64,000 nt of DNA from Streptomyces abyssalis (GCF_001751365.1 NZ_LJGT01000040.1:410779-474778); one strand, 5' to 3'; shown: positions 37,889-47,301, counted from the first letter of the stretch. Notes: generated from the letters alone by a model not told the origin. Program-made: numbers and translations.

Positions 37889-38296
37889 TCATCCGGCTGA
37901 CAGCTCGCACCACACGGTCTTGCCCGTCCGTTCAGGCATGACCGCCCACTTATCGGTCAGCAGCGAGACGAGTGCGAGGCCCCGTCCGCCCTCGTCCCAT
38001 TCGGTCGCGGAGCGGTGAGTAGGGGCGGCGGGGGAGCGGTCGTGGACTTCTAGACGTACGCCCGTGTCCGTACGGAGGAGCGTGACGACGCACCAGCGGT
38101 CAGGGACGTGGCGGTGGACGTTCGTCACCAGTTCGGTCAGGGCGAGTTCGACGGGGTCGGTGAGCTGGGGCAGCTCCCACAGCCGCAGATACGCGCGGGC
38201 GATCCGGCGGAGGTGACGCGGCGAGTGATCGCCGACGGTCAGCGCGATCCGGTAGCGACGGGGCGGGAATTCGGTGGGTTCCTCGATGACGTTCAC
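37889..38296 (-). CDS. RsbW-like ATP-binding protein
   Basis: A 135-residue HATPase_c domain of the anti-sigma-factor kinase type: N-box ELALTELVTNVHRHVP, G1 LEVHDRSP and G2 DEGGRGLALVSLLTD. It starts with GTG at 38296. It is divergent, across 86 bp, from an XRE regulator followed by a DUF397 protein. This is the trio arrangement known in Streptomyces from the abaA/whiJ-type loci that influence differentiation and antibiotic production. Confidence 0.88.
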   Translation of the reverse strand: MNVIEEPTEFPPRRYRIALTVGDHSPRHLRRIARAYLRLWELPQLTDPVELALTELVTNVHRHVPDRWCVVTLLRTDTGVRLEVHDRSPAAPTHRSATEWDEGGRGLALVSLLTDKWAVMPERTGKTVWCELSAG

Positions 38297-38382
38297 AGGA
38301 CAAGGCTGTGATGCGGCGATTACTCTCGGCTATGGCTGGAAATTAACTCCGCGCAGAATCAAGTCCGTTGATGGGGGCTGGG

Positions 38383-39234
38383 GTGGCGAACGTTCGTGAG
38401 TTGGATCCGGGAGCCTCTCCACTCAACTACCTAGGTGCCGAACTGCGACGGCTAAGGGAAGCGGCTGGACTGACGTTGGAGGACCTCGGGGGAATCGTTT
38501 TCTGTACTGGGTCACTGATCAGCCAGTTCGAGACGGCACGTAAGGTTCCCCGACCGGAGTTTCTGGAGCGTGCTGACGTCGCTCTTGGCGCAGATGGCGC
38601 TCTGTTGCGGCTCTGGGAACTCGTCAAGCGGAGCGGGCTCCCGGCTTGGGTTCATGAGTACGTTCGGCTTGAAGCTGAGGCCACGACTATTTACACCTTC
38701 CAAGCGCAAGTCGTGCACGGGCTGTTGCAGACGGAGGACTATGCGCGCGCAGTTCTCCGTTCTGCAGGCCCGGCAGAGACGCTTGAGGAGCGAGTCGCCG
38801 CCCGGATGGCCCGGCAGCGGATCCTTGCGGGTGGGGGCTCGCCGCTGATCTGGATCATCCTCGACGAAGGGGTTCTGCATCGACCCGTCGGTGGACCAGA
38901 ATGCATGCGAACTCAACTGGCTCATTTGTTGAGTTGCCGTGAGGCTACCAGCGTCAACGTGCAGGTCTTGCCGTTCGCGGCCGGAGCACACCACGGGCTG
39001 ACAGGCTCGTTCACGCTGCTCACCTTTGAAGACGCCCCGCACGTCACCTATTCGGAGACATACGAGTCCAATCAGCTGAGCGTTGATCCCAAGGCCGTCG
39101 CAGCAGGTTCGTTCCGTTACGATCATCTTCAGGCCGCAGCGCTGTCCCTCGATGCCTCGGCGGAACTGATGGCCCGCGTTATGGAGGACTTGCATGAGCA
39201 CCGGTCCGAGCCTGGTCGACGCACGGTGGGTTAA
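38383..39234 (+). CDS. XRE-family regulator with DUF5753 domain
   Basis: A 283-residue protein: helix-turn-helix at ~18-70 (LGAELRRLREAAGLTLEDL ... GSLISQFETARKVPRPEFL) and a DUF5753 C-terminal domain (VHEYVRLEAEATTIYTFQAQ, VVHGLLQTEDYARAVL, HHGLTGSFTLLTFEDAPHV). Start is GTG 38383 with a G-run upstream; ATG 38371 is possible. Codon use is noticeably less G+C-rich than neighbours, as often seen in this rapidly duplicating family. The 3' end overlaps the DUF397 gene by 41 bp. Confidence 0.9.
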   Translation: MANVRELDPGASPLNYLGAELRRLREAAGLTLEDLGGIVFCTGSLISQFETARKVPRPEFLERADVALGADGALLRLWELVKRSGLPAWVHEYVRLEAEATTIYTFQAQVVHGLLQTEDYARAVLRSAGPAETLEERVAARMARQRILAGGGSPLIWIILDEGVLHRPVGGPECMRTQLAHLLSCREATSVNVQVLPFAAGAHHGLTGSFTLLTFEDAPHVTYSETYESNQLSVDPKAVAAGSFRYDHLQAAALSLDASAELMARVMEDLHEHRSEPGRRTVG

Positions 39235-39403
39235 GTCAAGTTACAGCGGGAACAGCGGCGGCGAGTGCGTCGAAGTCGCCCAACTCCCCGCCGTTCGCGG
39301 GGCCGTCGCCGTACGTGACTCCAAGGCCCCCGAGGGGCCGGTCCTCACCTTCCCCGCCGCGTCGTTCGCGCACCTCGTCCGGACTGTCGCTCTCGACCGA
39401 TAG
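39194..39403 (+). CDS. DUF397 protein
   Basis: A 69-residue protein with the DUF397 signature ARWVKSSYSGNSGGECVEVA and AVRDSKAPEGPVLTFPAASF. Members partner with the XRE/DUF5753 regulators and may be their antagonists. It overlaps the upstream regulator gene, implying coupled translation. Confidence 0.92.
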   Translation: MSTGPSLVDARWVKSSYSGNSGGECVEVAQLPAVRGAVAVRDSKAPEGPVLTFPAASFAHLVRTVALDR

Positions 39404-39475
39404 GCCGGATTCCGCGTTTCCGGCGCACCAGCCGGGGCAACCGCTGACCTGAGCTTCACAAGGGGAGGCGGAGCC

Positions 39476-40333
39476 ATGAACGCACCGGCAGTGGTGAGAC
39501 GCGGGCGGCGCAACGCCAAGCGCACCGCGAAGCGGAACGCCAAGCAGGCGGCCGACAGCACAGCACTCGAAGGAGTCGCGCGTGCGGGCATGGTCGCGCA
39601 GGGCGTGCTGTACGTACTCGTCGGCCTGCTCGCTCTGCGGATCGGCTTCGGCGAGGGCGGCAAGGCGGCCGATCAGGGCGGCGCCCTGCGGCAGTTGGCG
39701 GAGCAGCCCTTCGGGCGGTTCCTCATATGGGGCGTCGGGATCGGCCTGGCCGGACTCGCCCTGTGGCGTTTGTCCGAGGCGCTGTTCGGGGCGTCGGAGA
39801 AGGGCGGGCACAAGTCGCACAAGCGGCTGATGTCGGCAGGGCGCTTCGTGCTGTACGGGGTGATCGCGTTCTCGGTGCTCTCGTACGCGGCGGGGGAGAA
39901 GGGCAGCGGCTCCAGCGACGCCAAGTCCCAGGACGTCACCGCCCGCGCGTTGTCCGCACCGGCCGGGGAGTTGCTGGTGGGCGGAGTCGGGCTGGCCCTC
40001 GCGGCGATGGGTGCCTGGGGTGCCGTACAGGCGGTGCGGCGGAAGTACCACGACCAGTTGAGGATGTCGAAGATTCCGCGCCGCAAGCGCAAGTGGATCG
40101 ACGTGCTCGGGGTGAGCGGCGGTGTCGCACGCGGGGCCGTCCTCGTCGTCCTCGGGCTCTTCGCCATGGAGGCGGCGTGGTCGGACGACGCCGGTGAAGT
40201 CAAGGGCATGGACGAGGCGTTGCGTACGTTCGCGCAGACTCCGGCCGGGCCGTGGCTGCTCGTGGCGGTCGCCGTGGGCGTCACGCTCTACGGCTTGTTC
40301 TCCTTCGCGCTGGCGCGCTGGCGCCGCGTCTAG
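39476..40333 (+). CDS. DUF1206 membrane protein
   Basis: A 285-residue integral membrane protein built from three repeats of a two-helix unit; each has a GxxARG.VLLVLGL-like segment (VARAGMVAQGVLYVLVGLLA, LMSAGRFVLYGVIAFSVLSY, VSGGVARGAVLVVLGLFAME). The DUF1206 family has no known activity. The N-terminus is very basic (RRGRRNAKRTAKRNAK). AGGGGAGG precedes the ATG. Its stop overlaps the stop of the convergent next gene by 4 bp. Confidence 0.88.
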   Translation: MNAPAVVRRGRRNAKRTAKRNAKQAADSTALEGVARAGMVAQGVLYVLVGLLALRIGFGEGGKAADQGGALRQLAEQPFGRFLIWGVGIGLAGLALWRLSEALFGASEKGGHKSHKRLMSAGRFVLYGVIAFSVLSYAAGEKGSGSSDAKSQDVTARALSAPAGELLVGGVGLALAAMGAWGAVQAVRRKYHDQLRMSKIPRRKRKWIDVLGVSGGVARGAVLVVLGLFAMEAAWSDDAGEVKGMDEALRTFAQTPAGPWLLVAVAVGVTLYGLFSFALARWRRV

Positions 40334-40959
40334 TGCTCCGACCGGGCAGGGTTCGCCGGTGCGGTGGTCCGGGGCGGGTGGCCGGAAGTTGAGCACTGGC
40401 GTCCCTTCGGTCGGTAGATCCGTCCGAAGCTGCGCGGGCTGTCCTCGTAGATCCCGACCAGTTCCCAGTCGATCCGGCGCCCGCCGGGAACGTCGAAGAT
40501 GCGGACACCGTCGCCGAGGAACACCGGGGCGACGAAGACCTGCAACTCGTCGACGAGGTCGTGCTCGAGGGCCTGCCGGGCGATGTCGGCACTGATGATC
40601 TGCACGTCCCTGTCGCCGGCGATCTCCTGAGCGCGACGGATCGCCTCCACTACGCCACAGTTCAAAGGGACGACAGCCGGATCAGCGGCGAGCTCTTCCG
40701 GGCGGTGAGTCAGGATGAACTCGGTCCCCGACCACGCGCCGCCGTAGGCCTGCGAGGTCGTCTCGTCCCGCTCGTCCTGCTGGGCCTTCGCCGCGTCGTA
40801 GCCGGCCCGGCCGGCGATGATCACCGCGACATCGCCCGCCATCCGCTCCGTGGTGCCCTCGGCCAGCGGTTCCGCTGCGGACATCCAGCTCATGTCGTGC
40901 CCCGGGCCTGCGATGAATCCGTCGATCGAGCATGTGAAGCCCCAAGCCACCTTGCCCAT
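40330..40959 (-). CDS. dihydrofolate reductase-like (RibD C-terminal domain) protein
   Basis: A 209-residue protein of the DHFR/RibD_C fold: VAWGFTCSIDGFIAGPGHDM, then FILTHRPEELAADP, ISADIARQALEHDLVDELQV and PVFLGDGVRIFDV. These stand-alone proteins are probably NADPH-dependent reductases of unknown substrate rather than true folate enzymes. GAGGAGGAG precedes ATG 40959. The last 20 residues are low-complexity. Confidence 0.87.
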   Translation of the reverse strand: MGKVAWGFTCSIDGFIAGPGHDMSWMSAAEPLAEGTTERMAGDVAVIIAGRAGYDAAKAQQDERDETTSQAYGGAWSGTEFILTHRPEELAADPAVVPLNCGVVEAIRRAQEIAGDRDVQIISADIARQALEHDLVDELQVFVAPVFLGDGVRIFDVPGGRRIDWELVGIYEDSPRSFGRIYRPKGRQCSTSGHPPRTTAPANPARSEH

Positions 40960-41119
40960 GTCTCCTCCTCGCCGGCCGACGCCTCGCGGCCCTGGATCCG
41001 GTAGTCCAGGCGAGACCGTCCCGAGTGAGCAAACCACAGCCTTCAGGTGCGCGCTGGTTGCCGCACGTGCTCTGGCACAGCCGGGACGGAGGCGGGACCT
41101 CGACCGCGCTCAACCTCGC

Positions 41120-42586
41120 TCAGCCGCGCCCCCGCAGCTCGTTCCTCGCACGGTCGAAGGCGGAGTCCCGCTCCTCGGCGAACTCCTCGTCCGTGAAGAC
41201 CGGTTCGGTGACGTGCGGCGGGATGCCCGTGCCGTCGAACGTGCGGCCGTCGCGGGTGCGGAACTCCTCGTTCGGGAGCAGGAAACTCCAGCCGTTCGGA
41301 AGGCGTCGCTCCATGGTGTCGGAGAAGACGCCCTGCGTGGGCTGCCCGATCCTTACCGTCCGCCCGGGCCGGTCCATCAGGGCTTGCGTGAAGGTCTCAC
41401 CCGCGCTGACCGTCGAGCCGCCCGTCAGCACCGCGACCGGTCCGTTCCAGCGGGCCCGTCCCGCCGCCGGCTGTACGTACAAGGGCTGCGGCCTGGTGAA
41501 GCGCGCGGGGTCGGACGGGTCGTTCCGTGCCGCCTTGGCGTAAGCGAAGTAGGGCCGGTCGGTGAGGCGGGCGGCCAACTCCAGACCCAGGCTGTCCGAT
41601 CCGCCGCCGTTGATCCGCAGATCGACGATCAGCCCCCCGAGGCGCTCGGTGCGCTCCTTCGTCAGTACGGTGTCGAGCGCACGCCGCAACTCGGCGCGGT
41701 CGGCCGCGTATCCGCCGGCCTCCGTGTAGCCGGCGAAGCCCGACACGCGCAGATAGCCCTGCAGACCGCCCTGTCCTCCGGGGAGGTCCGCGTAGCCGAT
41801 GCGGCCTCCTGCGAACTCCCGCAGCTCCTTGCCCTTCAGATCCCGCCTCTCGACGAACTCCCGCACCCTGGCGTCCAGTTCGGGGGTGGGCGGCCGGGTG
41901 CCCGGACGGACCTGCCCGAAGGAGCCGGTGTCTCCGGCCAGCACCGCCACGTGTGCGTCGTACAGCGGCGTGACCATCTCGCGGAAGACGGCGAAGAGTT
42001 CGTCCTTGCCGGTGCCCGCGTCGACGCGCGGCCGGTACCGGTCGCGCACGGCGTGCCAGTCGACCCCCTTGGCCTCGAAGAACGGGTAGTTCTCCTCGAA
42101 CGTCTGCCAGAAGACGTCGAAGCTCTCCAGCGGGTCGCCAGAAGCGGGGCGGCCGCAGGCGCGGGGAAGCGCGTCGACGCGGCGCAGGCGGCGGTCGCCG
42201 GGCGAGCCGTCCACGCGCATCGCCGCGCGGTCCCGGCTCCCCGCCCGGCGCAGCGTGAAGCTCTCCCCGTCGCCGGTGGTGTAGCGGGCGGCCGTGCCCT
42301 GCCCGCCCGTCCGCTCGGCCGAAGTGCCTTTCAGGCAGCTCACTTCGGTGGTCTGATACTCCCGCACACGGTTCTCCGTCACGGACAGCACCGTGCCGTA
42401 GCCGTCCATGCGCCACGCCCCGGCGACAGGTCCCCTGGCGTGCCGGTCCGCGGCGGCTGCCGCGGACCGCCGGGCCTCCTCGGCGGAGGCGACGCTGAGC
42501 GCGGCGCTGCCCGTGACCGCCAGCACGACTGCGGTGACCGCCGCCGCCTTGGCCGCGCTTCCGAACGAACTTCCCGTCTCCGTCAT
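41120..42586 (-). CDS. secreted S41-family peptidase
   Basis: A 488-residue Tsp/CtpA-type serine peptidase without an obvious PDZ domain. The N-terminus is a Sec signal or anchor (AAKAAAVTAVVLAVTGSAALS). The catalytic domain contains LGGLIVDLRINGGGSDSLG and the nucleophile Ser394 in GGSTVSAGETF; a Lys in the following region would be the general base, but I could not place it with confidence. ATG 42586 follows a G-rich site; a longer frame to 42769 is not signal-like. It acts outside the membrane; target unknown. Confidence 0.85.
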   Translation of the reverse strand: MTETGSSFGSAAKAAAVTAVVLAVTGSAALSVASAEEARRSAAAAADRHARGPVAGAWRMDGYGTVLSVTENRVREYQTTEVSCLKGTSAERTGGQGTAARYTTGDGESFTLRRAGSRDRAAMRVDGSPGDRRLRRVDALPRACGRPASGDPLESFDVFWQTFEENYPFFEAKGVDWHAVRDRYRPRVDAGTGKDELFAVFREMVTPLYDAHVAVLAGDTGSFGQVRPGTRPPTPELDARVREFVERRDLKGKELREFAGGRIGYADLPGGQGGLQGYLRVSGFAGYTEAGGYAADRAELRRALDTVLTKERTERLGGLIVDLRINGGGSDSLGLELAARLTDRPYFAYAKAARNDPSDPARFTRPQPLYVQPAAGRARWNGPVAVLTGGSTVSAGETFTQALMDRPGRTVRIGQPTQGVFSDTMERRLPNGWSFLLPNEEFRTRDGRTFDGTGIPPHVTEPVFTDEEFAEERDSAFDRARNELRGRG

Positions 42587-42819
42587 CAAGTCGTCCCCGT
42601 TGGTCGCCGGTTGGTCCGCACCCACGATCGCCGGACCGCCCCGCCTGCGACATCCCGCTGCCCGCCGCCTCGGGAGTGGGGGAATCCCCCGGGGCGTGGT
42701 GGAGCTGCGGGCACCGGCAGCAGGCCGCGGCGGGCACGGGCCGGCGTGCGGGCCCGTCCGCCGGCTCAACCGGCCGCGTCCATAAGCCGGTTGGCCAAGA
42801 GCGGCCCACTACCGCCGTC

Positions 42820-42853
42820 CCGTCCCGGGGAGACACGCGCCTCCCCGGGACGG
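42820..42853 (-). terminator. terminator after PfpI-like gene
   Basis: A perfect 13-bp stem (CCGTCCCGGGGAG / CTCCCCGGGACGG) with an 8-nt loop, 34 bp beyond the end of the leftward gene at 42887. The rest of the 300-bp gap to 42587 shows no gene. Confidence 0.75.
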
Positions 42854-42886
42854 TGGTACCCGTGCGGACCGGAGCGCGACTGTACG

Positions 42887-43621
42887 TCAGGCGGAGCCGC
42901 GCTCCTTGAGAGCCTGGACCACCTGACGTGCGGTGTCGTGACTCGACTGCGGGTTCTGCCCGGTGATCAGATTGCCGTCGGCCACGACCTTGCTGGCCCA
43001 GGCCGGACCGGTCTCGACCACGGCCCCCAGGTCGCGGAGCCTGCTCTCGACGAAGTACGGGACCGCTTCCCCGAGGCCGCCCTGCCGCTCCTCCTCGTCG
43101 GAGAAGACGGTCAGCCTGCGTCCGGAGAAGACGAAGCCGGCGCCCGTGTCGCCGCTCTCCCCGCTCGCGCCGCTCGCGCTGAGCACCCCGGCCGGGCCGT
43201 GGCACAACGCCGCGACGATCTTGCCGCTCCGTTCGGTGGCGGTGAGCAGCCGGCCGAGGTCCGCGTCATGTGCCAGGTCCTCCATCGGGCCGTGGCCGCC
43301 GGGGATGTAGACGGCGTCGTAGTCGGTCGCCGTCACATCGGCCAGGGCCAGCGGCTTGGCCAACTGGCCTGCCAGGGAGTCCAGATAGGCGCGGAACTCC
43401 TTCGCGTCGCCCGGCTCCACATTGCCGCGCTCGTCGAGGCTGATCGGGTCGACGGTGGGCTGTGCGCCACCGGGGGTCGCGATGTCGACGTCGATGCCCG
43501 CCTCGGTCAGCACCTGGTGCGAGACGACGACCTCTTCGGCCCAGTAGCCGGTCGGGTGGGCGGTGCCGTCGGCCAGCGTGAGGCTGTCGGCAGCGGAGAC
43601 GACCATAAGGATCTTTGCCAT
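42887..43621 (-). CDS. DJ-1/PfpI family protein (Hsp31-like)
   Basis: A 244-residue class I glutamine-amidotransferase-like protein. The nucleophile elbow is AALCHGPAGVL with Cys140 and His141, and GGHGPMEDL lies upstream. Overall layout resembles Hsp31/glyoxalase III chaperone-deglycases: ADGTAHPTGYWAEEVV near the N-terminus. GAAGGAAG precedes ATG 43621. It is divergent from a LysR regulator whose likely operator sits between them, so stress- or aldehyde-responsive control is plausible. Confidence 0.88.
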   Translation of the reverse strand: MAKILMVVSAADSLTLADGTAHPTGYWAEEVVVSHQVLTEAGIDVDIATPGGAQPTVDPISLDERGNVEPGDAKEFRAYLDSLAGQLAKPLALADVTATDYDAVYIPGGHGPMEDLAHDADLGRLLTATERSGKIVAALCHGPAGVLSASGASGESGDTGAGFVFSGRRLTVFSDEEERQGGLGEAVPYFVESRLRDLGAVVETGPAWASKVVADGNLITGQNPQSSHDTARQVVQALKERGSA

Positions 43622-43804
43622 GGCGGATCTTCCTTCTCTAGCTCTCTGTAGCTCTGCAGCTGTCCGGTTCTGAAGCTCTGCAGCCCCGCAGCTCTGTCGT
43701 CGGCCGGCCCTCGGGCGGTCGCGGTCGCCGCGCCGCCGGCTGTCGCCGTGCCGGTGTCCGTCGTCCTCCACTTCAACACTCACAGGCCTCGGAGTTCCTC
43801 CGCT

Positions 43805-43827
43805 AATCTGGCTTCTGCCATCAGATT
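43805..43827. promoter_or_regulatory. LysR-type operator
   Basis: A perfect inverted repeat AATCTG-N11-CAGATT containing the T-N11-A motif of LysR regulators, 30 bp before the regulator start and in the shared divergent region. AGCTCTGCAG direct repeats also occur at about 43653-43682. Confidence 0.65.
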
Positions 43828-43856
43828 TCTTATGGCTGGACGATCTGGAGACTTGC

Positions 43857-44765
43857 GTGCCGGACCTCGATCTGCTGTCCACGTTCCTGGAGATCTACCG
43901 GGGCGGGTCGATCACCGCCGCGGCCGACCGGCGCGGGCTGAGCCAGCCCGCCGTCAGCGGTCAACTGGCCCGCCTGGAGGAGCAGATCGGCGAACCCCTC
44001 TTCGTACGCTCCCGCCGTGGCGCCGTCCCCACCGAGCGTGCGTACGAACTGGCACGGCGGATCGGCACCCACCTCGACGAGCTCCATCACGCCCTCGGCG
44101 GCGGCGAAGGCGATCAGGCGGACCACCGCGGCACGGTGCACCTGGCGGGCCCGTCCGACCTGATGGCCATGCGTGTGGTGCCCGCCCTCGCCCCGCTCAC
44201 TGCGGGCGGGCTGCGGCTGCGGGTCACCCTCGGCCTCGCGGATGAGCTGCTGGCGGCGCTCGCCGCCGCCCGCGTCGACCTGGTGGTGTCCGCGGTGCGG
44301 CCACGGCTGAAGAACGTGGTGGCCAAGCCCTTCGCCGACGAGGAGTTCCTGCTGGTCGGACCGCCCGGCCTCGCCCGCACGGTCGACCACGGCCGGCTGG
44401 CCGGGGAACCGGTGGACGCGCTGGCGCACCTGCCCCTGGTGGCGTACGGGGAGGAGCTGCCGATCATCCGCCGCTACTGGCGCAGCGAGTTCGGCCGCCG
44501 CCCGCCCAATCCGCTCGCGGTCACCGTTCCCGACCTGCGCGCCGTCCTGGCTGCCGTCGTCGCGGGCGCCGGGGTGTCCGTACTTCCGCGCTACCTGGCC
44601 GAACCTGCGCTCGCGGCCGGCTCGGTGGAGACGCTTCACCAGCCGCAGGTCCGTCCCCTGAACACCCTGTACCTGGCGACTCGCGTCGGCGGCCTCGCCC
44701 ATCCCGCCGCGGCCGTGGTGCACCGCCATCTGACCGAGCGCTCGCGGGAGTGGGAGCTGCTGTGA
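43857..44765 (+). CDS. LysR family transcriptional regulator
   Basis: A 302-residue regulator with N-terminal winged HTH (LLSTFLEIYRGGSITAAADR, SQPAVSGQLARLEEQIGEPL) and a periplasmic-binding-like effector domain (HLAGPSDLMAMRVVPALAPL; DLVVSAVRPR; AVVAGAGVSVLPRYLAEPAL). GTG start. It likely controls the divergent PfpI/Hsp31-like gene through the site at 43805-43827. It ends the first accessory block. Confidence 0.92.
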   Translation: MPDLDLLSTFLEIYRGGSITAAADRRGLSQPAVSGQLARLEEQIGEPLFVRSRRGAVPTERAYELARRIGTHLDELHHALGGGEGDQADHRGTVHLAGPSDLMAMRVVPALAPLTAGGLRLRVTLGLADELLAALAAARVDLVVSAVRPRLKNVVAKPFADEEFLLVGPPGLARTVDHGRLAGEPVDALAHLPLVAYGEELPIIRRYWRSEFGRRPPNPLAVTVPDLRAVLAAVVAGAGVSVLPRYLAEPALAAGSVETLHQPQVRPLNTLYLATRVGGLAHPAAAVVHRHLTERSREWELL

Positions 44766-44873
44766 GCCGGGGAGGGCGGCTCCGTGCCGTGCACGCACAT
44801 GACGAAGGCCCTGGGAGGCGCCGGTCTCGGCGTCTCCCAGGACCTTCGGACGAAGCAGACGTGCGACGGGCCG

Positions 44874-46982
44874 TCAGGCCGTGACCTGGTCGGCGTCCTC
44901 CGGGTCGGACGTCGTGCCGCCGTTCGCCGCGGCCTCCATCTCGGCTTCCTCCGCGGCCTCCTGGGCCTCCGTCTCGCGCTGGCCGGGGATCTCGCTCGTA
45001 CGGCGGGCGACCCGCTCGTTACGGGCGACCGTGGCTTCGCACAGGTCCACCACGGCCTGGTTGAAGCGTGTGATCGACGGCGGGTCCGAGGGGCCGAGGA
45101 GATGGACCTTCAGCTCCGCGCGGGCCTTGGACAGGCCGTCCTTCGACGGCTCGCGCACCGTCTCCAGCAGCTCCGGGATCTCCTTCGCCTCGGGGGAGAG
45201 GATCGCGGCTGCCCGTACGGTCGGGAAACCGGCCCGGAACTCCTCCTCGCTCAGGCCGCTGGTGTTGGCGACCGCGTAGGGCTTCTCGCTCGTCAGATAG
45301 TCCGAGACGACGGAGGAGACGTCGGAGATGAGCAGGTCGGACTGGTTGAAGCAGGTGTAGATCGCCGGGCGGGGGCCGGTGATGATCTGGTGCTCCCACT
45401 CCGGGAAGGAGGCCCAGTTGGCGGCCTCCCAGGCGGTCGTCGCCGCAGCGACGCGCTCGGCCCGGTCCGCCTCCGGCGTGGACTGGAGCATCATCCGCTC
45501 CACCTCGTCCGCGCCGCGGCGGAAGGCGGTGGTCGTCAGCTCGTCCAACTCGCGTGCGCGGCGCTCCAGTTCGGCCGCGGCATCGGCGCCCGGACGCTCG
45601 CCGGAGCGCTTCGCGTTCGCCTCGGTGATCATCTCCTGGATGCGGGCGTCGGCGGCGCCGGCGCGGGGGTCGACGGAGCCGGTCATCGGATGCGGCTTGT
45701 ACAGCAGCCGCACGCCCGGGTCGGCCAGCAGCGCGCGCACGATGTTCTCACCGGCCAGGATGACCGAGGTGTTGCCCGGGTCGTTCGTCCAGCCCTCCCA
45801 GGTGGGGGCGTACAGAACGGTGGTGTACGCACCCTGCGGCGGGCCCGCGTACGGCTCGATCGGCGAGAGCTGCGGGCGGCCGACCTCGACCACGTCACGG
45901 TCGTCCACGCCGATGTCGGCGAGCTGGTAGCGCTCGCGGGCCGCGGGGCCGGCGACCCAGACCTCGTCGTAGGCCTTGGCGTACGGGTTGCAGGAGGAGA
46001 GCTTGTCGCTCTCGCCGTGGTTGATGAAGGCGTGCTTGATGGTGGGGATGCGCAGCACCTGCGAGGTCTTGCCGGAGTTCGCCGGGTGCAGCATCACCTT
46101 GAGCGTCGAGTGCTCCAGGTGCATCAGATGCGCGACCTTCGGGATGCAGATGATCGGGACGTCGGTCGCTTCGATCTTCTGCACCATGAACCGCTCACGG
46201 AGCACGATGACCGGGTTGCCACCGAGCTCGGCGAGCGTGGAGAGCCACATGTTCGCCTGGTACGCGGAGGTGGTGCCGCCCGAGAAGTACATGCCGACGG
46301 TCGGCTTGTACGCGGCCAGCCAGCGGCCGAGCCAGTCCAGGGCCTGCTGTTCGTTGGCGTGCCGCTTCTTCGGCAGCATCCAGGTGCCCAGGTACACGGC
46401 GCCGCCGAGCGACAGCGCGATGCTCAGGCCGAGCCCGGCGATGCCCCACACCTCGGTGGCGAGCGCCGCGCTCAGCATCAGTCCGACGGTGCCGGGGATG
46501 GAGAACCGCAGCAGACGGCGGCTGGGCTGCTTCGCCAGCAGGCGCGGAGGCGCGATGGTCAGGCGCAGGCCGGAGGCGTCGATGTTGCGCGTGAGGATCG
46601 GCAGCGTACGGCTGCGGCGCACGAACTGGGCGACGGCCTGGCACAGGAAGTGCGTGGCATAGGCGGCGAGCAGCAGAAGCGTGAGGGGGCGCTCGATGTC
46701 CGGCGGTACGTCGGGGATGCGGACCAGGCCGATGACGATGAGCATGTCGCGCAGCAGTTGGCGGGTGGTCACGTCGAAGCGGACCTTGCCGAGCAGGGCG
46801 AGGAGGCCCGGCTGCTGGTGCGTGAGGTAGAGGTCGAGCGCGAGGCCCGCCACTGAGGCGACGATGAAGACGGGCACGTTCGGCAGCAGCGCGCCCGCGA
46901 GCTGCGCGGCGTAGAAGACCGTCAGCGCGAGCAGCGCCGTCAGCTGGACGGCGCGTCGGGTGGAGAGACCGGCAGAGGGCAC
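44874..46982 (-). CDS. membrane CDP-glycerol glycerophosphotransferase-like protein
   Basis: A 702-residue protein with four to six N-terminal membrane helices (residues ~8-190; for example AVQLTALLALTVFYAAQLAG) and a cytoplasmic CDP-glycerol glycerophosphotransferase domain (PF04464). Motifs: HAFINHGESDKLSSCNPYAK, VLYAPTWEGW, LLYKPHPMTGS and SDLLISDVSSVVSDYL. Such enzymes polymerise or prime teichoic-acid-like wall polymers. GTG 46982 is preceded by AGGAG at 9 nt. The C-terminal ~40 residues are Glu/Ala-rich. A GATAAT -10-like box on its strand (47132-47137) implies a ~140-nt leader. Confidence 0.87.
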   Translation of the reverse strand: MPSAGLSTRRAVQLTALLALTVFYAAQLAGALLPNVPVFIVASVAGLALDLYLTHQQPGLLALLGKVRFDVTTRQLLRDMLIVIGLVRIPDVPPDIERPLTLLLLAAYATHFLCQAVAQFVRRSRTLPILTRNIDASGLRLTIAPPRLLAKQPSRRLLRFSIPGTVGLMLSAALATEVWGIAGLGLSIALSLGGAVYLGTWMLPKKRHANEQQALDWLGRWLAAYKPTVGMYFSGGTTSAYQANMWLSTLAELGGNPVIVLRERFMVQKIEATDVPIICIPKVAHLMHLEHSTLKVMLHPANSGKTSQVLRIPTIKHAFINHGESDKLSSCNPYAKAYDEVWVAGPAARERYQLADIGVDDRDVVEVGRPQLSPIEPYAGPPQGAYTTVLYAPTWEGWTNDPGNTSVILAGENIVRALLADPGVRLLYKPHPMTGSVDPRAGAADARIQEMITEANAKRSGERPGADAAAELERRARELDELTTTAFRRGADEVERMMLQSTPEADRAERVAAATTAWEAANWASFPEWEHQIITGPRPAIYTCFNQSDLLISDVSSVVSDYLTSEKPYAVANTSGLSEEEFRAGFPTVRAAAILSPEAKEIPELLETVREPSKDGLSKARAELKVHLLGPSDPPSITRFNQAVVDLCEATVARNERVARRTSEIPGQRETEAQEAAEEAEMEAAANGGTTSDPEDADQVTA

Positions 46983-47301
46983 GGGACTGGGCTCCTGGCA
47001 GGAGGTCGGGGGGCGGAATGGAAACCGGCCGGTGGGGGTGGCGGCCGTGGTCGACCACTGACCGTATGCCGGGCACCGGGCCGGTGACAATCTGCGTCGG
47101 GGTGTCCTGAGTCGATACGCGGACAAAGGTCATTATCCCCACCCGTCCACTGGTCGGAACGGGCGAGCGCCGCTGATCAGCCCTCCCGTAGATTGCTGAG
47201 GCAGGGCAGCGGACAGGCAAGCGGGAGCAGCGGCGACAGGCTGGAACCGTACGTGACACAAGTGACGTACGGGGCGAATACAGGAACGGGAACGCACGGG
47301 C
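46983..47301. other. divergent promoter region, glycerophosphotransferase / proB
   Basis: 319 bp without a gene. Leftward -10 candidate GATAAT at 47137-47132; rightward -10 candidate TAGATT at 47189-47194. Neither has a clear -35. Some direct repeats of GTACGTGACACAAGTGACGTAC type (near 47249-47272) form an imperfect palindrome before proB. Confidence 0.5.
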
